The notes: a model not told the origin generated them from the sequence alone. Positions 43,558 through 55,954 are shown, counted from the stretch's first letter. The stretch is DNA of 64,000 bases from Platynereis dumerilii (GCA_026936325.1 JAPTHN010000008.1:53733706-53797705), one strand, 5' to 3'. Program-made: numbers and translations.

Positions 43558-46500
43558 TTAGTTGGTACAAATATAGTAGTTTTGAATGGTACATAAAACT
43601 TCATACCTTCCCAGCATGTGGGTTTTCACATATTTAGAAAAGCCAAAATAACTGTGTGTACGTATCTTCTCCTTGATTTCTGGAGGACAGTTATTTGAAA
43701 TGTCTTGGAGTCTGTACCGAATGCTATTTTTCACCAGTGCGTGTTTGCTAAGTGGGACTCTATAGTTGGCAGCATTTCTTGTTCCATAATTGTGAATATC
43801 AGTGTGTCGCACTAACATGTCTCCACCAAGAAAATACTGAGGAAGCATGTTATTTTCCAATTTATATAGGAACTTTAGTTTTTGTAGTTTAACAATATCA
43901 TCGATTTTGAGTAAGTTTAATTTTTTGAAAATCGGGTCAGTATGTGCGTTATATTTTTCAGCAGCAATAGTTCTAATAGCTTTCTTTTGCAGTTTGAACA
44001 ACTTGTGTGAGCAAGAACCCCAAACAAGTGAGCCGTAATTGTAGTATGGAAGAATAAGAGCGTCATATATAGTTTTTAAAACATGTGTCGGTAACAAATG
44101 TTTTAATTTAGTCATTATACCAATGGTACGGGAAATCTTTTTAGATATTTTCAGTAGATGAGGTTTCCAGGAAATGCTCTGATCAAAAATTATGCCCAGG
44201 TAGTTAAACTCTTTCACAAAGTCAATGTTAGCTGAATCCATTTTGATACAGCAATTTTCAACTTTCTTCTGTGGTTTGTGAAAAAGCATTGCCTTGGATT
44301 TGTTTGCATTAACAGATAGCTTATTGGCTTTGAACCAAGTATTGATAATTTCTAATTCATTGTTGATATTCCTTTCCAATTCAGTTCTTTCATGCCCAAA
44401 AGCTTCCAAGACTGCAAAAAGTGAGGTATCATCCGCATATATAACAGGTTTAAAGATCGTACAAACATTTCTTAAGTCATTGAGGTAAATTATAAAGAGC
44501 AATGGCCCAAGAATTGACCCTTGGGGTACTCCAGTCTTTATAGGTAACATATTGGAAATAGTATCATCAAACATGACATATTGTTGGCGATTGCACAAAT
44601 AATTATTCATAAGCTTCAAAGACTTTCCAGAAATCCCATAGTTTTTGAGTTTCTTTATCAGGATTTGGTGGTCCAGTGTGTCAAAGGCCTTTGAGAGGTC
44701 TAAGTAAACATTGATTGGAACCTCATTTTTATCCATAGCCTGGGTAATACGATCTATTGTTTCAAGAGAAGCCAACTCAGTAGAATGCCTTTTTCGAAAT
44801 CCATACTGATTTTCATAAAACAATTCATTGGAGTCAAAATACTCATAGAGCTGGTTATGAATAACTCTCTCAAAGACCTTTGACACACTAGACAATATTG
44901 ACACTGGACGATAATTTCCTAATATGCTGGAATCATCCTTTTTGTGTATTGGTAAGACCTTAGCTACTTTTAGAGCATCAGGAAAAGTGCCAGAATTTAG
45001 GCATTGATTAATAATCAGGGTGAGAAAAGGTGATATTTCATTCTTCATGAACTTAAGGAGCTTATTGGATATACGGTCTATACTAGAGCTAGTTTTCGGT
45101 TTGAGTTCATCAATAATTTTTCTGATGGCATTTTCATCAATATCAGTAAATTGAAACGATGTCGAGACCTCAGATTCAAAATAGTTATTAAAATCTGCCT
45201 CGGTTTGTATTCTGTCTGGCAGTGAAGCTCCAATTTCAACAAAATACTTATTGAAGCAATTAGCAATTTTTTTAGGATCTGTTATTTCTTCATTATCCAC
45301 AACAAATTTGTCTGGATACGATCTATTACCTGGAGATTTATTAAGAATTTCTTTGATAGTCATCCAGGTATTTTTCATATCATCTCTATATCTGAGAAAA
45401 AAAAATCTATAGTAACTTGCTTTGGCTCTTCTTATGCTTTGCCTAAGAATCCCATTATAAGTTTTCAAATTGGTTTTCAAAGTATGATACAATGATGTAT
45501 CTGAAGGGTTTTTTTTAAGTCTTTGATACAACTTGTCTCGAAAGCAAATAGATCGCACGATCCCCTGTGTGATCCAGTTTGATTTCTCATGCTTATGTTT
45601 CTTAAATTTCACCACCTTACAGGGCATACATTTGTCTAATGAGTTTTTGATGCATTTGTCTAACAATTCATAGTTTGAGTTTGGATCAGAATCAGCTCCT
45701 CGGGTGAAGTTGCTCATGGAGCATATATCAATAAAGTGATTTTTAAAGTTGATCCAGTCTTTCTCAGTATTGCTAAAAGTCTTCATATACCTTATTCTGT
45801 GACTTTTTGGAGTAAGATAGTCAAAAATTACAAAATACGGTTGGTGGTCTGAAATATTCTGAAGTAGGATACCAGCAGTAGTTTTAGAAAAATTGTCAGA
45901 TATTTTAACAAAGCAATTGTCTATCAGAGTTTTGCTGGTTGATGAGATATTAGTAGGCAGTGTTATCTTTGGGAGAAGACCATTGCTAAGAAGAGCATTC
46001 AAGAAATCATTTACATATTCTTCTTCGTTCGCTTTTGATAAATTGATATTAAAGTCGCCAGTCAGAATCAGCTCAACATTTCGATTTGAGATTTGAGTAG
46101 TAATTTCATAAATTTCATTAATGAACTTTTCATATGTCTCAGAGCTTTCCCATGGCGGTCTATAAATATTGCCTATGACCACTTTCTTACAAGGTAAGTT
46201 ACCATTGTTTAAAGAAAGTTCAATGAAGACGCCATCCCACAGCATATCATTACTTTTGATATCTAGCACTAAATAGTCATAGGAATTATCTAAGTAGATA
46301 CCAGTACCACCATGTTTACTTGCAATGCATGGATTATATATGAAATTGTAACCATTCAACAGCAGCAGAGACGTATCATGATAGTCAGCGAGCCATGTTT
46401 CTTGGAGGCACACCATTGTGAATTTGCTACCAGCATCCGAAAAGTAATTCAAGTATACTTCTAATTCATTAAACTTTGATTGCAGAGATTGGCAGTTTAA

Positions 46501-46650
46501 ACTAAGAACAGAGAAAGTGTTCTGCTTAGATTTCAAAACTTCACAAAGTTCGTCATTCTCGTAATAAGGAGATTGTACAAAAAGTCTGGGGGCTTCAACC
46601 TGATCCTCATCAAATCCGTCATTTAGTATCTCAAGTAGTGACTGTGTCAT
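43558..46650 (-). CDS. LINE B endonuclease-reverse transcriptase, 1030 codons, intact
   Basis: It starts at a true ATG (46648-46650) and is open to the stop. The N-terminal APE/EEP endonuclease has LNCQSL (51-56), LQETW with E84, YRPP, GDFN with D199 and N201, TLIDNCF, and SDH with D268-H269. All expected catalytic residues are present. A linker with an RRAKASYYRFFF helix follows. The RT domain has IIDELKPKTSSSIDRIS, NYRPVSILSSVSKVFERV, YLDLSKAFDTLD (D651), GVPQGSILGPLLFIIYLNDL and YADD (D740-D741). The C-terminal part ends NYYICTN. The endonuclease nicks the target and RT then primes on the nick. The family resembles the CR1/Jockey group; the exact clade is not determined. No stop or frameshift was seen, so this copy may be recent. 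The related copy at 19548-21990 shares tail style and motifs. Confidence 0.92.
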   Translation of the reverse strand: MTQSLLEILNDGFDEDQVEAPRLFVQSPYYENDELCEVLKSKQNTFSVLSLNCQSLQSKFNELEVYLNYFSDAGSKFTMVCLQETWLADYHDTSLLLLNGYNFIYNPCIASKHGGTGIYLDNSYDYLVLDIKSNDMLWDGVFIELSLNNGNLPCKKVVIGNIYRPPWESSETYEKFINEIYEITTQISNRNVELILTGDFNINLSKANEEEYVNDFLNALLSNGLLPKITLPTNISSTSKTLIDNCFVKISDNFSKTTAGILLQNISDHQPYFVIFDYLTPKSHRIRYMKTFSNTEKDWINFKNHFIDICSMSNFTRGADSDPNSNYELLDKCIKNSLDKCMPCKVVKFKKHKHEKSNWITQGIVRSICFRDKLYQRLKKNPSDTSLYHTLKTNLKTYNGILRQSIRRAKASYYRFFFLRYRDDMKNTWMTIKEILNKSPGNRSYPDKFVVDNEEITDPKKIANCFNKYFVEIGASLPDRIQTEADFNNYFESEVSTSFQFTDIDENAIRKIIDELKPKTSSSIDRISNKLLKFMKNEISPFLTLIINQCLNSGTFPDALKVAKVLPIHKKDDSSILGNYRPVSILSSVSKVFERVIHNQLYEYFDSNELFYENQYGFRKRHSTELASLETIDRITQAMDKNEVPINVYLDLSKAFDTLDHQILIKKLKNYGISGKSLKLMNNYLCNRQQYVMFDDTISNMLPIKTGVPQGSILGPLLFIIYLNDLRNVCTIFKPVIYADDTSLFAVLEAFGHERTELERNINNELEIINTWFKANKLSVNANKSKAMLFHKPQKKVENCCIKMDSANIDFVKEFNYLGIIFDQSISWKPHLLKISKKISRTIGIMTKLKHLLPTHVLKTIYDALILPYYNYGSLVWGSCSHKLFKLQKKAIRTIAAEKYNAHTDPIFKKLNLLKIDDIVKLQKLKFLYKLENNMLPQYFLGGDMLVRHTDIHNYGTRNAANYRVPLSKHALVKNSIRYRLQDISNNCPPEIKEKIRTHSYFGFSKYVKTHMLGRYEVLCTIQNYYICTN

Positions 46651-46994
46651 AATATTTGTAGGTTATTCACGTATATGCATGGCTCTCTCAAACAGCAGTG
46701 AGATATTTCAATATTACACAAGCATGCCATCCCTGAACATATCATGGCCCAAGTTAAATTAAGTGTAGAAACAGGAGTCTTGAGAAAATAAGTAACTGAA
46801 ACCACACCAAAGCAGGTGGCATTAATTTTTTCAGACATTGAAATGGCATTAATTTTTTCAGACATTAGCCAAGGGCAATGTTGAGATGACTGCTTAATGT
46901 TCATTTCATAGGCTCGCCAGATGCAGAGAAAGCCACTCTGGACATGGAAGTTACTGAAAGTGTAAAGCCCCATTCACACAGACAAGAGTTTGGT

Positions 46995-49070
46995 AAGAGT
47001 ATGTTGTTGAAAATGTTGTTGAAAATATTTATTGCGTAAAAACATAAGAAAAATAAAACCAAAGGGGGGTTAGAGTTGGGAAACATAGATACTCCCCCTA
47101 CCAACAATACTATTCTGTACAGAGATTTTCTTTTTAAATGATTTTAGAGACCTTGAGCATACAATTTCATCAGTCAGACGATTCCAAAAGGGTACAATTC
47201 TATTAATCCAATATAGTTTTCTTTTGTCAGTTCGGCTAAAATACATATACAAGTGCTTACTGTGACCTCTTAATCTATTTACAATTGAATAGTAATCCTG
47301 GACATTAACACATGTTAAGTCATTAATGACTTTGTAAAACATAGTTAAATCTGAACAGATTCTACGATTTTCAATGGAGTTGATATTAAAGAAATTTAAC
47401 CTATCTAAGTAAGACATGTTATTTGGACAAATGCGCCTAGTGAAATACCTCTGAACACTTTCTATTTTATCTATATTTTGTTTCAAGTAAGGGGACCAAA
47501 CTTGACTTCCATATTCTAGAGTAGGTCTTACATAACATTTGAATAATTTTATATAAAAATAACAGTCATGATTTTTAAAAGTAGTGAATATATTTCTGGT
47601 TATATAATATGCGTTCTTGACAACATTTGAACAGTGCATTGTAAATTTTAAGTTTGATTGGATAATTATTCCGACATCTTTAATATGGTTCACCTTCTCT
47701 ACACAAGTACCATTAAGGGCATAGTCAAAATCTATTGTTTTATTACCAATCGTCAAGACTTTGGTTTTTTCTGGATTTAGGGTCATTTGCCATAAATTTG
47801 CCCATTCAGAAACACTGTCAAGATCGCTCTGCAATTGTAAACAATCATTCACACTTTCTATAGACTTGTAAACTTTCGTATCATCTGCATACATGCTCAC
47901 TGTACAATTTTTGACAACTTTCGGAAGATCTGCAGAATAAATAAGAAATAAAATAGGGCCTAAAACTGTGCCCTGTGGCACGCCTGACTCTACATGTGAC
48001 GGTGGAGATAATGAATTATTAATTTTAACCTGTTGGAATCTGTTGACAAGAAAGCTTTCAAGCCATTTATAAGCTGCACCTTGTATACCATATTTTTTCA
48101 ATTTATATAATAATTTGCTATGACAAACAGTGTCAAAGCATTTAGAATAATCTAAATATATAACATCAGAACTCATTCTTCTGTCAAAATTAAGTGTCCA
48201 ATCGTTCATACATTCAAGCATGTTAGTGACCGTTGACTTTCTTGGGACAAATCCATGTTGATTCTTAGGAATAATATCATTTTTTAGCAAATAATCCAGA
48301 AGTTTTTGTCTCACTACTCTCTCTAAAATTTTGCAAATAACAGAGGTTAAACTGATGGGTCTATACTGTGACGGCAATTGACTATTACCCTTTTTAAACA
48401 CAGGAATGATATGGGCAACCTTCCATTCATCAGGGACCACTCCATCATTAAGAGATTTGTTGTAGATTTTACACAACGGGCTGGTGACAACAGCAAGAAC
48501 TTTTTTGACAAAGAATACATTAATACCATCTGGACCAGCAGACGAACTGCCTTTCAATTTTCTAACAACTTTGATAATGCTTTGATGATCACATGAAAAT
48601 TGATCAAGTTTATCTGTACATGCAGAATCAAAATTGGGTATACTGCCATTGTCTTTTACAAAAACTGATGAAAAATATTTATTAAATTCACATGCCTTTT
48701 CGTAATCATTCATAGCTAGTGAACCATCTGCGCATCTCATAGTTGGAATTGAGTATTTTGATGACGTTTGACTTTTAACATAAGCATAAAATTTACCTCT
48801 ACTGGTATCCGTAGAGAATAGGTTTTGTTCATAATCACATTTCACCTTAAGAAACTCTTTTCTGAACTTATTTGCTGAGTCTTTATACTGAGCACTGGTG
48901 ACAACGTTTCTAGAATTCACATATTTTTTCCAGTTACGCTGTTTGACAGATCGCAAGTGTTTCAGTTTGTTGTTGAACCAAGGGACATTTTTACGTTTAC
49001 CTGGGCGTGTAAATGGGACAAAATTAAAAATTGCAGTATTAATGATATCCTTGAAAGCTAACCATAAAAA
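46995..49070 (-). mobile_element. LINE C, CR1-like, 5'-truncated
   Basis: The RT ORF runs nearly the whole length. In minus orientation it ends in AATAAATATTTTCAACAACA with a repeated TTTTCAACAACAT unit. The endonuclease region is missing; the 5' break lies at a T-run near 49070. Confidence 0.85.
47070..49068 (-). pseudogene. LINE C reverse transcriptase, open but lacking N-terminus
   Basis: The frame is open from the 5' break (WLAFKDIINTAIFNF, TRPGKRKNVPWFNNKL) and no ATG begins it; the codon at 48954-48956 is TTG. Counting from there, RT motifs are SSAGPDGI (138-145), QYRPISLTSVICKILE, YLDYSKCFDTV with D269, ESGVPQGTVLGPILFLIYSA, and YADD (Y356, D358-D359). The rest (EYGSQVWSPYL, RRICPNNMSYLDRL) is the usual CR1-type C-terminal region. 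I see no stop or frameshift, so it was probably inserted recently and truncated at insertion. Confidence 0.88.
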
Positions 49071-49589
49071 AAAAGTATGTTTGAATGAGCATACTATCTA
49101 CTATCAAAAATCAGGAATTCACTCCCAGAGCATAGTTTTCACTCTCAGAGTGAAAATGTTGCTCCCACAGTAACACTTGATGCTCCCGGAGCAAAATTTG
49201 ATGCTCCCAGAGCAGTTAATATTTCACACCCAGATCAATTCTATACTCTCAGAAAATTGTTTTACTGTTCAAAGTTCTCCAAGAGTATGGCAACGATGTG
49301 GAAGCATCGGGTTTCACTCTGTGAGTAAAATGTTCACTCTTGAGAGTGAAAAACTATACTCTGGGAGTTAATTCATGAGTTTTTTATATTTTGTTCTTGT
49401 GACTGTCTTGTCAGCTTACTCTTTGCTGTGTGAAAGGGGCTTTAAGAGTGATAATGTGTCACCGCTGAGCTTTTAGCTTCAGAGGTGTCTTCATTCTTTC
49501 CTCTTATAGGAACTTTCCTCAAATCGCCATGAACCTCGAGACCTTAATTCTGTAATATTATTTATATTATTATTGTATAAAAGTAATGT

Positions 49590-50345
49590 AATATATTATA
49601 TTATTGTGTAATGAGCTACAATGATAGCAACGGGGTAGAACTCACCCCATGTTTCCATGGCAACGGCTACCCTGGTGCCTCTGCGCAGCTGCAGAGCACC
49701 CTAGTGTCAACCTCTGGGGGCAAGCTTGTTTGCCCAGCCAGAACAGAGCTAGGCTCTGCCAAGGCGGCAGCTGGGTCTCTGTCTCCCTGGCGCAGTGATG
49801 GATCGTCAGGTAGGGGTACTGTTGTGAGAGGTATGATCATTAGGGTTCCTCATAAAGGAGCTATAGGTCATGGTTGATTGAGAAGGTATTTAGTTAATAG
49901 TATATGTAATTGGTTAAGATCGATGTTTAATGTATTGATAAGTTGAATACCGTCTGTTCTTTGAATGACTCTTAATGTAACTGTCTATAAATTGAGTATT
50001 AAATGGATAAGTGAATCTAAACTGTCGAGCCTCTGGTATTTCTTGAGTAGGTGTTTCGTGGTGGCAAGTGCTAGGGTGTCTCCCGCAGGATCCCCGGTAA
50101 TGAGTCCATCTACTCAATTAGCTACCTCTGACAAAGATACGTGCGTTAGCCTTACATGGGGGGAATTAGCTAAAAGATGGCATGGTGAGAGAAACCGGTC
50201 TGCGGCTTCTTGGCGCTTGTCTGTCGTGTCACACTGTCTCTTGATTTACTATGCTTATTCAAAATTTCTTATTCAAAATTTTAGTACTTATTTAAAATTT
50301 CTTATTCAAAATTTTAGCAATATCAGATTTTGGAAATTTTCTTTG
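49590..50345. other. Unclassified, partly GC-richer segment with an 88-codon ORF
   Basis: A plus-strand frame (49611-49877) reads MSYNDSNGVELTPCFHGNGY and includes TLVSTSGGKLVCPARTELGS. Its base composition is clearly richer in G+C than the surroundings. TCGTCAG|GTAGGG at about 49806-49818 could be a splice donor. A second richer block lies at 50010-50230 (frame containing LTWGELAKRWHGERNRS). I recognise no protein family, and there are no terminal repeats. A short AT-rich duplication (TTATTCAAAATTT) follows at 50259-50320. It could be an exon of an unknown gene, a retroelement piece or a processed insertion. Confidence 0.3.
49651..49664. promoter_or_regulatory. X-box (RFX-binding motif)
   Basis: GTTTCCATGGCAAC is a perfect match to the RFX X-box, with both half-sites. 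It lies inside the 88-codon frame, so either the frame or the motif may be coincidental. Confidence 0.5.
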
Positions 50346-52706
50346 CTTAGTAGATAACTACAAACGTAGTCCGATTAAGTATTTTCTTAAGTATCGATAT
50401 ACCTGTATCTCATCCTCCACACTTCTCACAACTTTACCTCACAACTCATCCAGAACTGGACTCAACGGCGCACTCAAGTCTCTGGGCATCTCTCGCATCT
50501 TCAGACATTCACTTCAGCACAGCACATCTCTCATTTCATTTCGGGTAAGGGCTCTCTTATTGGCAGATTGATGGTGAGAAAGGCACTCGATTATTTTAAT
50601 TATTTACTAGGATCTTTTCATGTAATTTTATGTCATTCCTGTCATTTCCTTTCCTTTGCACTAATTTAAAGTTCGGCAATCTGGTCCTTTTCTGACTACA
50701 TTGTTTGACTTTCCTTTATGACTATGATGCAACTCTATTAATTAACTTTTCAAAAAACAATTTTTGAGATTTCTATATTAACATTGGCCAGATTCTTTGT
50801 TTCTCATGTTTTGATGTACTTCATTTATTTGGACATATTTTTGCTCAGCTAATATTTTATGGCTCCTGCCGTATTATCATGTCAAGGGGGTAGTTTATTT
50901 GTGATTGACTACAACATTGGTAGCTGTTTTGCTGTGGTTAACCCCAGCCTGACCAGTAATTTTATCCGCCTTTCAATGGCATGGAATCTGTTGCATCTAA
51001 ATATTTCTATTTCATTGGAACTCGCATATTGCTCAAATGTCCTCAACTCCCTTTTCCTGTTATTCTATTGCTTTCTCATTTTAAATATGCATCATGACAT
51101 TTGTATTTTCACGTATGTGCATACATTGGTATTGGTATTGGCAGATCGCATTCACGATCATGGGTGTTTATGGTGATAATTTTATATTTTTCTTGATGCC
51201 ATTGAAACTGTGTGTAGCAGTTTTACTTTCAAGATTGTCTGGCATGTTGTTGTGGATGACGGGTGATCCATTTTGACATTAGAGTTCTGCGGATTTTCTT
51301 TGCTATTCCTTCTATTTTTATTTACAAGGTTAGTGATTACAATTTGATGACTTAAAAGTAATGATAGATCTGGTTACGTATAATTGCTTAAAAAGATAAA
51401 CTTTACAAAACATCCTTTCGCAATATCTATTTTAGTGCAGGGTTATATCCAGCATTAACGAGGTATTGGTTGAATTCATTATTTGAGCACTTGCTACATC
51501 TGACGTGCTATATTGCTGAAGCACATTTTGCAGTTTCTCGCACAATTTTGTATTTTTCCATTCTTTCGCTTTCAATAGCATAGGCCAAAGTTATACTAGA
51601 GTGCAGGGCTGCAGTTCATTTGATTCAGTTATTTGTGCTTTAGTGCTGACCATTGCAGTAATGGCCAGAGGTAATTGGCAGTTAATCCAATTTCCAGAAG
51701 TGGGTAATTCAAAGAAACATACCTTACGACACTCCTTCAGTGTTGAGCTCTTCTGAGTGCATAGTTTAACTATTCTTTATCCTTGAATTAAACAAACTAC
51801 AATGCTGAGTCTATTCTAGATGCTAATTATTGTAATTTAACAGGAAGAATTAGAAATAAAAACTATAGTTGATTAACAACGGATTACACAATATCGCAGT
51901 ATATCAATATCATGAAATGTTTAACATCAATTTTGTTATGTGATATTTTACAAAATTGTGGCATAGAAATATTTCACAGGCTGGTTCCAGTCACATTTTG
52001 CAATATATGTAGTAGCGTAATACTTAAAATGATATATATGCTACTTCAAATAGGAAATAGGGTAGCTAGCCTGCCCAAGACAATCATAGCCAGCCAACTT
52101 TGCTTGTTTCCCCACCCCCCCCTTCTACTCCAGACTGTGGCCTTACAGGACCATCCTTCTGTTTCCTGGGTAATTAAAATCTGCACACACTGCATTGATC
52201 GCCTCCCTCGAGTCACGTGTCTTCATAATTCAAAAGACACCAGTTCTATGCTACCAGCTGCTATTCATTTAGGCCCTGTTTCTCTTTTCTGTTGTCTTGT
52301 TATTTCGTTTTCTGTTGCCTTGTTGTCTTGTATCCTGTGGCTGGCACATTTTGGATCAGTATGATATAATACTTTTCTAAGTCAGCCTAAAAGGTTGATC
52401 CTCCCTGTGTGCAGCAGTTGATTTATTACCTGTTGCTTATTGCTACCCTCTTCCTTTCTCCTGCCCATACCAGCCTAATAGATGCATAAATGTTTCATGT
52501 GAAGCCACAGTCATCCACCATTTCATTTTCTTGGTCCGTTTCAAAGTTTTCTTATTTGCTAATGCAAGACGACTTCTTCTGTGGCTGTTTAGTCCTCCCA
52601 CTTAAAATATTTAGACTTCCAACTCTCTTCCCACTTAAAACGTCTAGACAGCTCTCTCACACCCTGTCTGCTCTTTCTTCAGACTTATTACATGAGCGAA
52701 GCTCAC
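50346..52706. other. Stretch with no supported gene
   Basis: AT-rich, with a C run near 52112. Frames at 50859-51276 and 51912-52364 are hydrophobic by composition and show no motif. Confidence 0.4.
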
Positions 52707-52940
52707 TTAGCACAGGGACAGCTCATTCTGTGTGATGCCCCTATCTATAATGACTGACTGAACAGCAAGTGCCTGTAGTTGCCATAGAATTACAGCTGGT
52801 ACTTTCATCAGTGTTTGGTTTGTTAAATAATTAAAATACCTCAAATATCTTCCGACATACCTTGTCCTGGCTTTGCATTTAAATACTTCTAAGCTTAAAC
52901 ACTCCTTCACACCCTTTGGCAATTTATTTTAGATTTTCAA
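52707..52940 (-). pseudogene. Possible LINE C-terminal fragment
   Basis: The minus frame reads NKLPKGVKECLSLEVFKCKA. That resembles the 'WNxLPxxIKxxxSLxxFKxxL' ending of many LINE RT proteins. Nothing else of the element remains in order. This is a weak call. Confidence 0.35.
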
Positions 52941-54129
52941 CAATAGATCAAATGGTAAAACGTTGCTGGCACCACATATTTCATTAATGATTTTGGGGAA
53001 GCTTCCACCTTCATGCTGAATACATCAAATTACAGGCAAATGCAGGAATGTTGTGTGATGTATTGTTTCAACTTTAATTGTATAATACCTTAAATTAATT
53101 TCAAGAGGTAAGAGGAGGTATTTCCTGAGTTGAGAGAAGGACCTACATTTGTGGAGCATTTATTAATTTTCTGGCAATTTCAAATTAATCACATATCCAA
53201 CTTGAATTTTTACGAAGGCTATGCTTCTTTTGAGACATAATTTCTTGTTACATGTTGCAATTCACCGAAAGCAGGGAATATTTTCAAAATTCCATGTTAA
53301 TTTTGCGTTGTGGATCTGATTTTGTTGTCATACGGTAAGGGATACGCTTTGATTCACATCAATTTTAATATAGGCTGCAATTCATCAAATACTACCTTTC
53401 AAAAAGTACTAATTATGAGTCAGTACGGCTGATTTTTATCCTTATTCCAAGCTTGCAGCAGCTAATGACAACCAACCATTTATTGCTCAATTGATTATCA
53501 GTTTCTGAATTGTGCTTTCGCAATCATTGTGGCAATATCTTCAGAGAGATGCTATCTATCTCTTCGTTGTCATTCTATCTATTTGCCTATTACGCTATCA
53601 ATCAGAGCTTTTCCAATGGTCTGAGTGACGAGTGACTTACGCAATTTCGAGCTGTTACATTTCGTACAGAGTTTCTTTTCGTGAAGAAAATTGCATATTT
53701 TAGCGATGCATTTTTCTAATTTTTCGATGCGTTTTCCTCTTAAAGAAAAGTGTTCATTTTCTCAAATAGAGTGATTTTCTATTGGCTTTTAAAAGTAAAA
53801 TTTTATATTCAGAAGAGAAATCATTATATACATATCGAAGAGCTCGCTTTAACAACTTTTCATGTCGTATAGAATCATTCAGACTACAGAATGATACATA
53901 GAATTACTATACTTTCGATTAAAGAGTCACCAATTTTAAATACAATGTTTTGGTTCCTTCTAATTAGTGTCATACATTGCCATTTTGAATATAGCCTTAA
54001 TAAAATTATCTTTCAACTACCTAATTGCCTTTATAATAACAATCATCCTTTTAAAACAATGGCGATACTTCAGTCCTATTTAGATCATGAGGATTTATAC
54101 TTTGAACAATGCTATGGTTAATTACACCC
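52941..54129. other. Stretch with no supported gene
   Basis: AT-rich sequence with short frames only. The 76-codon frame at 53891-54121 has no motif. Confidence 0.4.
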
Positions 54130-54310
54130 ATTCAATTAAAAACTAGGACTTTACCACCTATTTTTCCAATTTTTGCGGGAATGACATCATAATCCTGGCT
54201 CTTATTAATCTTGTATGACTTAAGTTTGAGTACAACTTGATGATATGTAACTGGAGTAACTTCACTCGCATAATGCTTAATAACATCAACAATAGGCATG
54301 TTTGACACAG
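54130..54310 (-). pseudogene. Short LINE fragment (region before the RT palm)
   Basis: The minus frame reads IVDVIKHYASEVTPVTYHQV, then LKLKSYKINKSQDYDVIPAK, then IGKIGGKVLVF. This resembles 'xVxxxLxxLxxxKAxGxDxIPxxxLK' before the RT fingers, with decayed residues. It is a small relic of unknown LINE group. Confidence 0.45.
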
Positions 54311-54471
54311 CATCAGGTTCAGCAAGATTTTAGTCACATTAATGATATATATTTATTAAATATATCTGAACCAAGTAGTTTCATTAGCCCTGTTAGTATG
54401 AGTATCTTTCTGAATTTGTAGACATCTCCTTAATAGACTAACATCTGGTGCATTTTCTGATCTCATTCGAT

Positions 54472-55665
54472 AATAGACCGATCCATTCTGAGGGTGAAGC
54501 TCCTCCCACCCCTCCCAGGCCCTGGTTACCCCCTTCGCTCGAACAAACAACCCTGAGTTACCCCAAATGGCCAATGCAAAATGCACTGATACCAGTGGAT
54601 TTTATCTTTTTATGTTCACATTTATGAGCATACTGTAAGCTAAGTTAATACATTTATATTGTCTAAGTTAGTTAGATAGACTAGACCACATGCCTGCAAT
54701 CATGATCATATATAAATGAAAGGCTATGCATATTTCCATGAATCAATGAAGAAACAAGTTTGAAACAGGTTAGATCATGTAATGAAGACACATTATGTTG
54801 CATGTTCTATGTAATTTTTTTTTTTAATTTTCATTAAGCTTCTATATATATATATGAAAGTTCGGTTGGGAACACAAAATACGTATTGCTATATCGGCCA
54901 TGAAAATCAGCAATTGCATAGTTAATGATAAATTAATTATACTGCCATACATATATCCCTATATATATACTATCTGCATGATCGTTCAATGCCTTCGATC
55001 TATAAATGACTCTGTATAATCATGTTGAAGTTGAAGCAATGTCTCAACAAATGTGGTTGTATTTTTGTCTAACTCTTTGATATGCTTGACATGTAACTAA
55101 ATTAAGATACTTGGTAATGTCTGAAAGATGTATGCCTTAGCATCTCTGAAGTTAATGAAAAACGAACCACCTGCAAAAAGGGTAGTACTTTCTGTTCAGT
55201 TGAAATGTTGACTCAAGTAGGCTTATACTTACTAATATATAGTCTGGTGTTCTAGCCTATGGCTGCCTATGCATGCCTTAACATCCTTTACATCACCTAA
55301 GTTCACATACTATAGGCCACAGGCCTGCAGAAGGTCAAACTGTGGACTGAAACTTTAACCTCAATTTTATATTCAAATATTGTTATTTGCCCAATGACAT
55401 CACAGCAGCATTCTACCTGGACATCTCTTGTTGATCACTGCAAATTTTTGAACAGCTACATATATTTTATACCCTGTAAATATGCAGTTAAAAACTAGCT
55501 TATTTCCCTATTCATTCAATGCTAAACACCCTGGTATGGGGTTTGTTTGTCCGAATGTCCTGGTGGGGTACAAGAACACCTATTAATCATTTCGTCACGT
55601 GACTGCAGGGAGCCCTCTGATAGGCTACCCCCTTTTGGTTGGCAGTGCGACTGGATCGGTCTATT
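54472..55665. mobile_element. AATAGACC-ended TIR element, copy 1
   Basis: The left end AATAGACCGATCCA is mirrored at the right (reverse complement AATAGACCGATCCAG). GGACAAACAAACCCC-type sequence lies inside one end and GAACAAACAACCCT inside the other. Length is about 1.2 kb with no transposase frame. The copy at 59693 has similar ends and size. Confidence 0.55.
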
Positions 55666-55954
55666 GACAGTTCCAACCTTTTTGTCTAAACATGTAGTAG
55701 GGACCTGCTGGTTTCACCATAGACAGCCAGAGATGATGTTTGTTTTCTTACGATAATACGGCATATAGTTTGGATTCAATTAATAGTTTTCTTCATTTCC
55801 ATTTAGAATATATTTTACATGGTAAAACACACTCAATCGAACCGTTTTTCATGTGGCTCATAACAAGTATATACAGATATAGTACATAAAAACAATTTAA
55901 TTAAAATAATTCTTTGTCCTGTATTTCAAAACATCAAGACTATCACAGTTTTAA

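Larger units (their letters stand above)
42627..46990 (-). mobile_element. LINE B, APE-type non-LTR retrotransposon with intact ORF
   Basis: It has a single long ORF (43558-46650) and about 930 bp of 3' region with tandem repeats. In minus orientation it ends in GAATAAATGTGTCTTGAGTC and a (TTGAGTC) repeat near 42627. The 5' limit is unclear, between 46651 and the LINE C end near 46995. No ORF1 is visible upstream. Confidence 0.88.
46961..49441. mobile_element. TIR element (AAAGCCCC..TCACACAG ends) interrupted by LINE C
   Basis: The left end TAAAGCCCCATTCACACAG then ACAAGAGT is mirrored at 49415-49441 (in reverse complement TAAAGCCCCTTTCACACAG then CAAAGAGT). LINE C fills 46995-49070. The remaining right part (49082-49400) has many ACTCTCAGAGTG and GCTCCCAGAGCA short palindromes. 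No transposase frame is visible. Confidence 0.7.
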
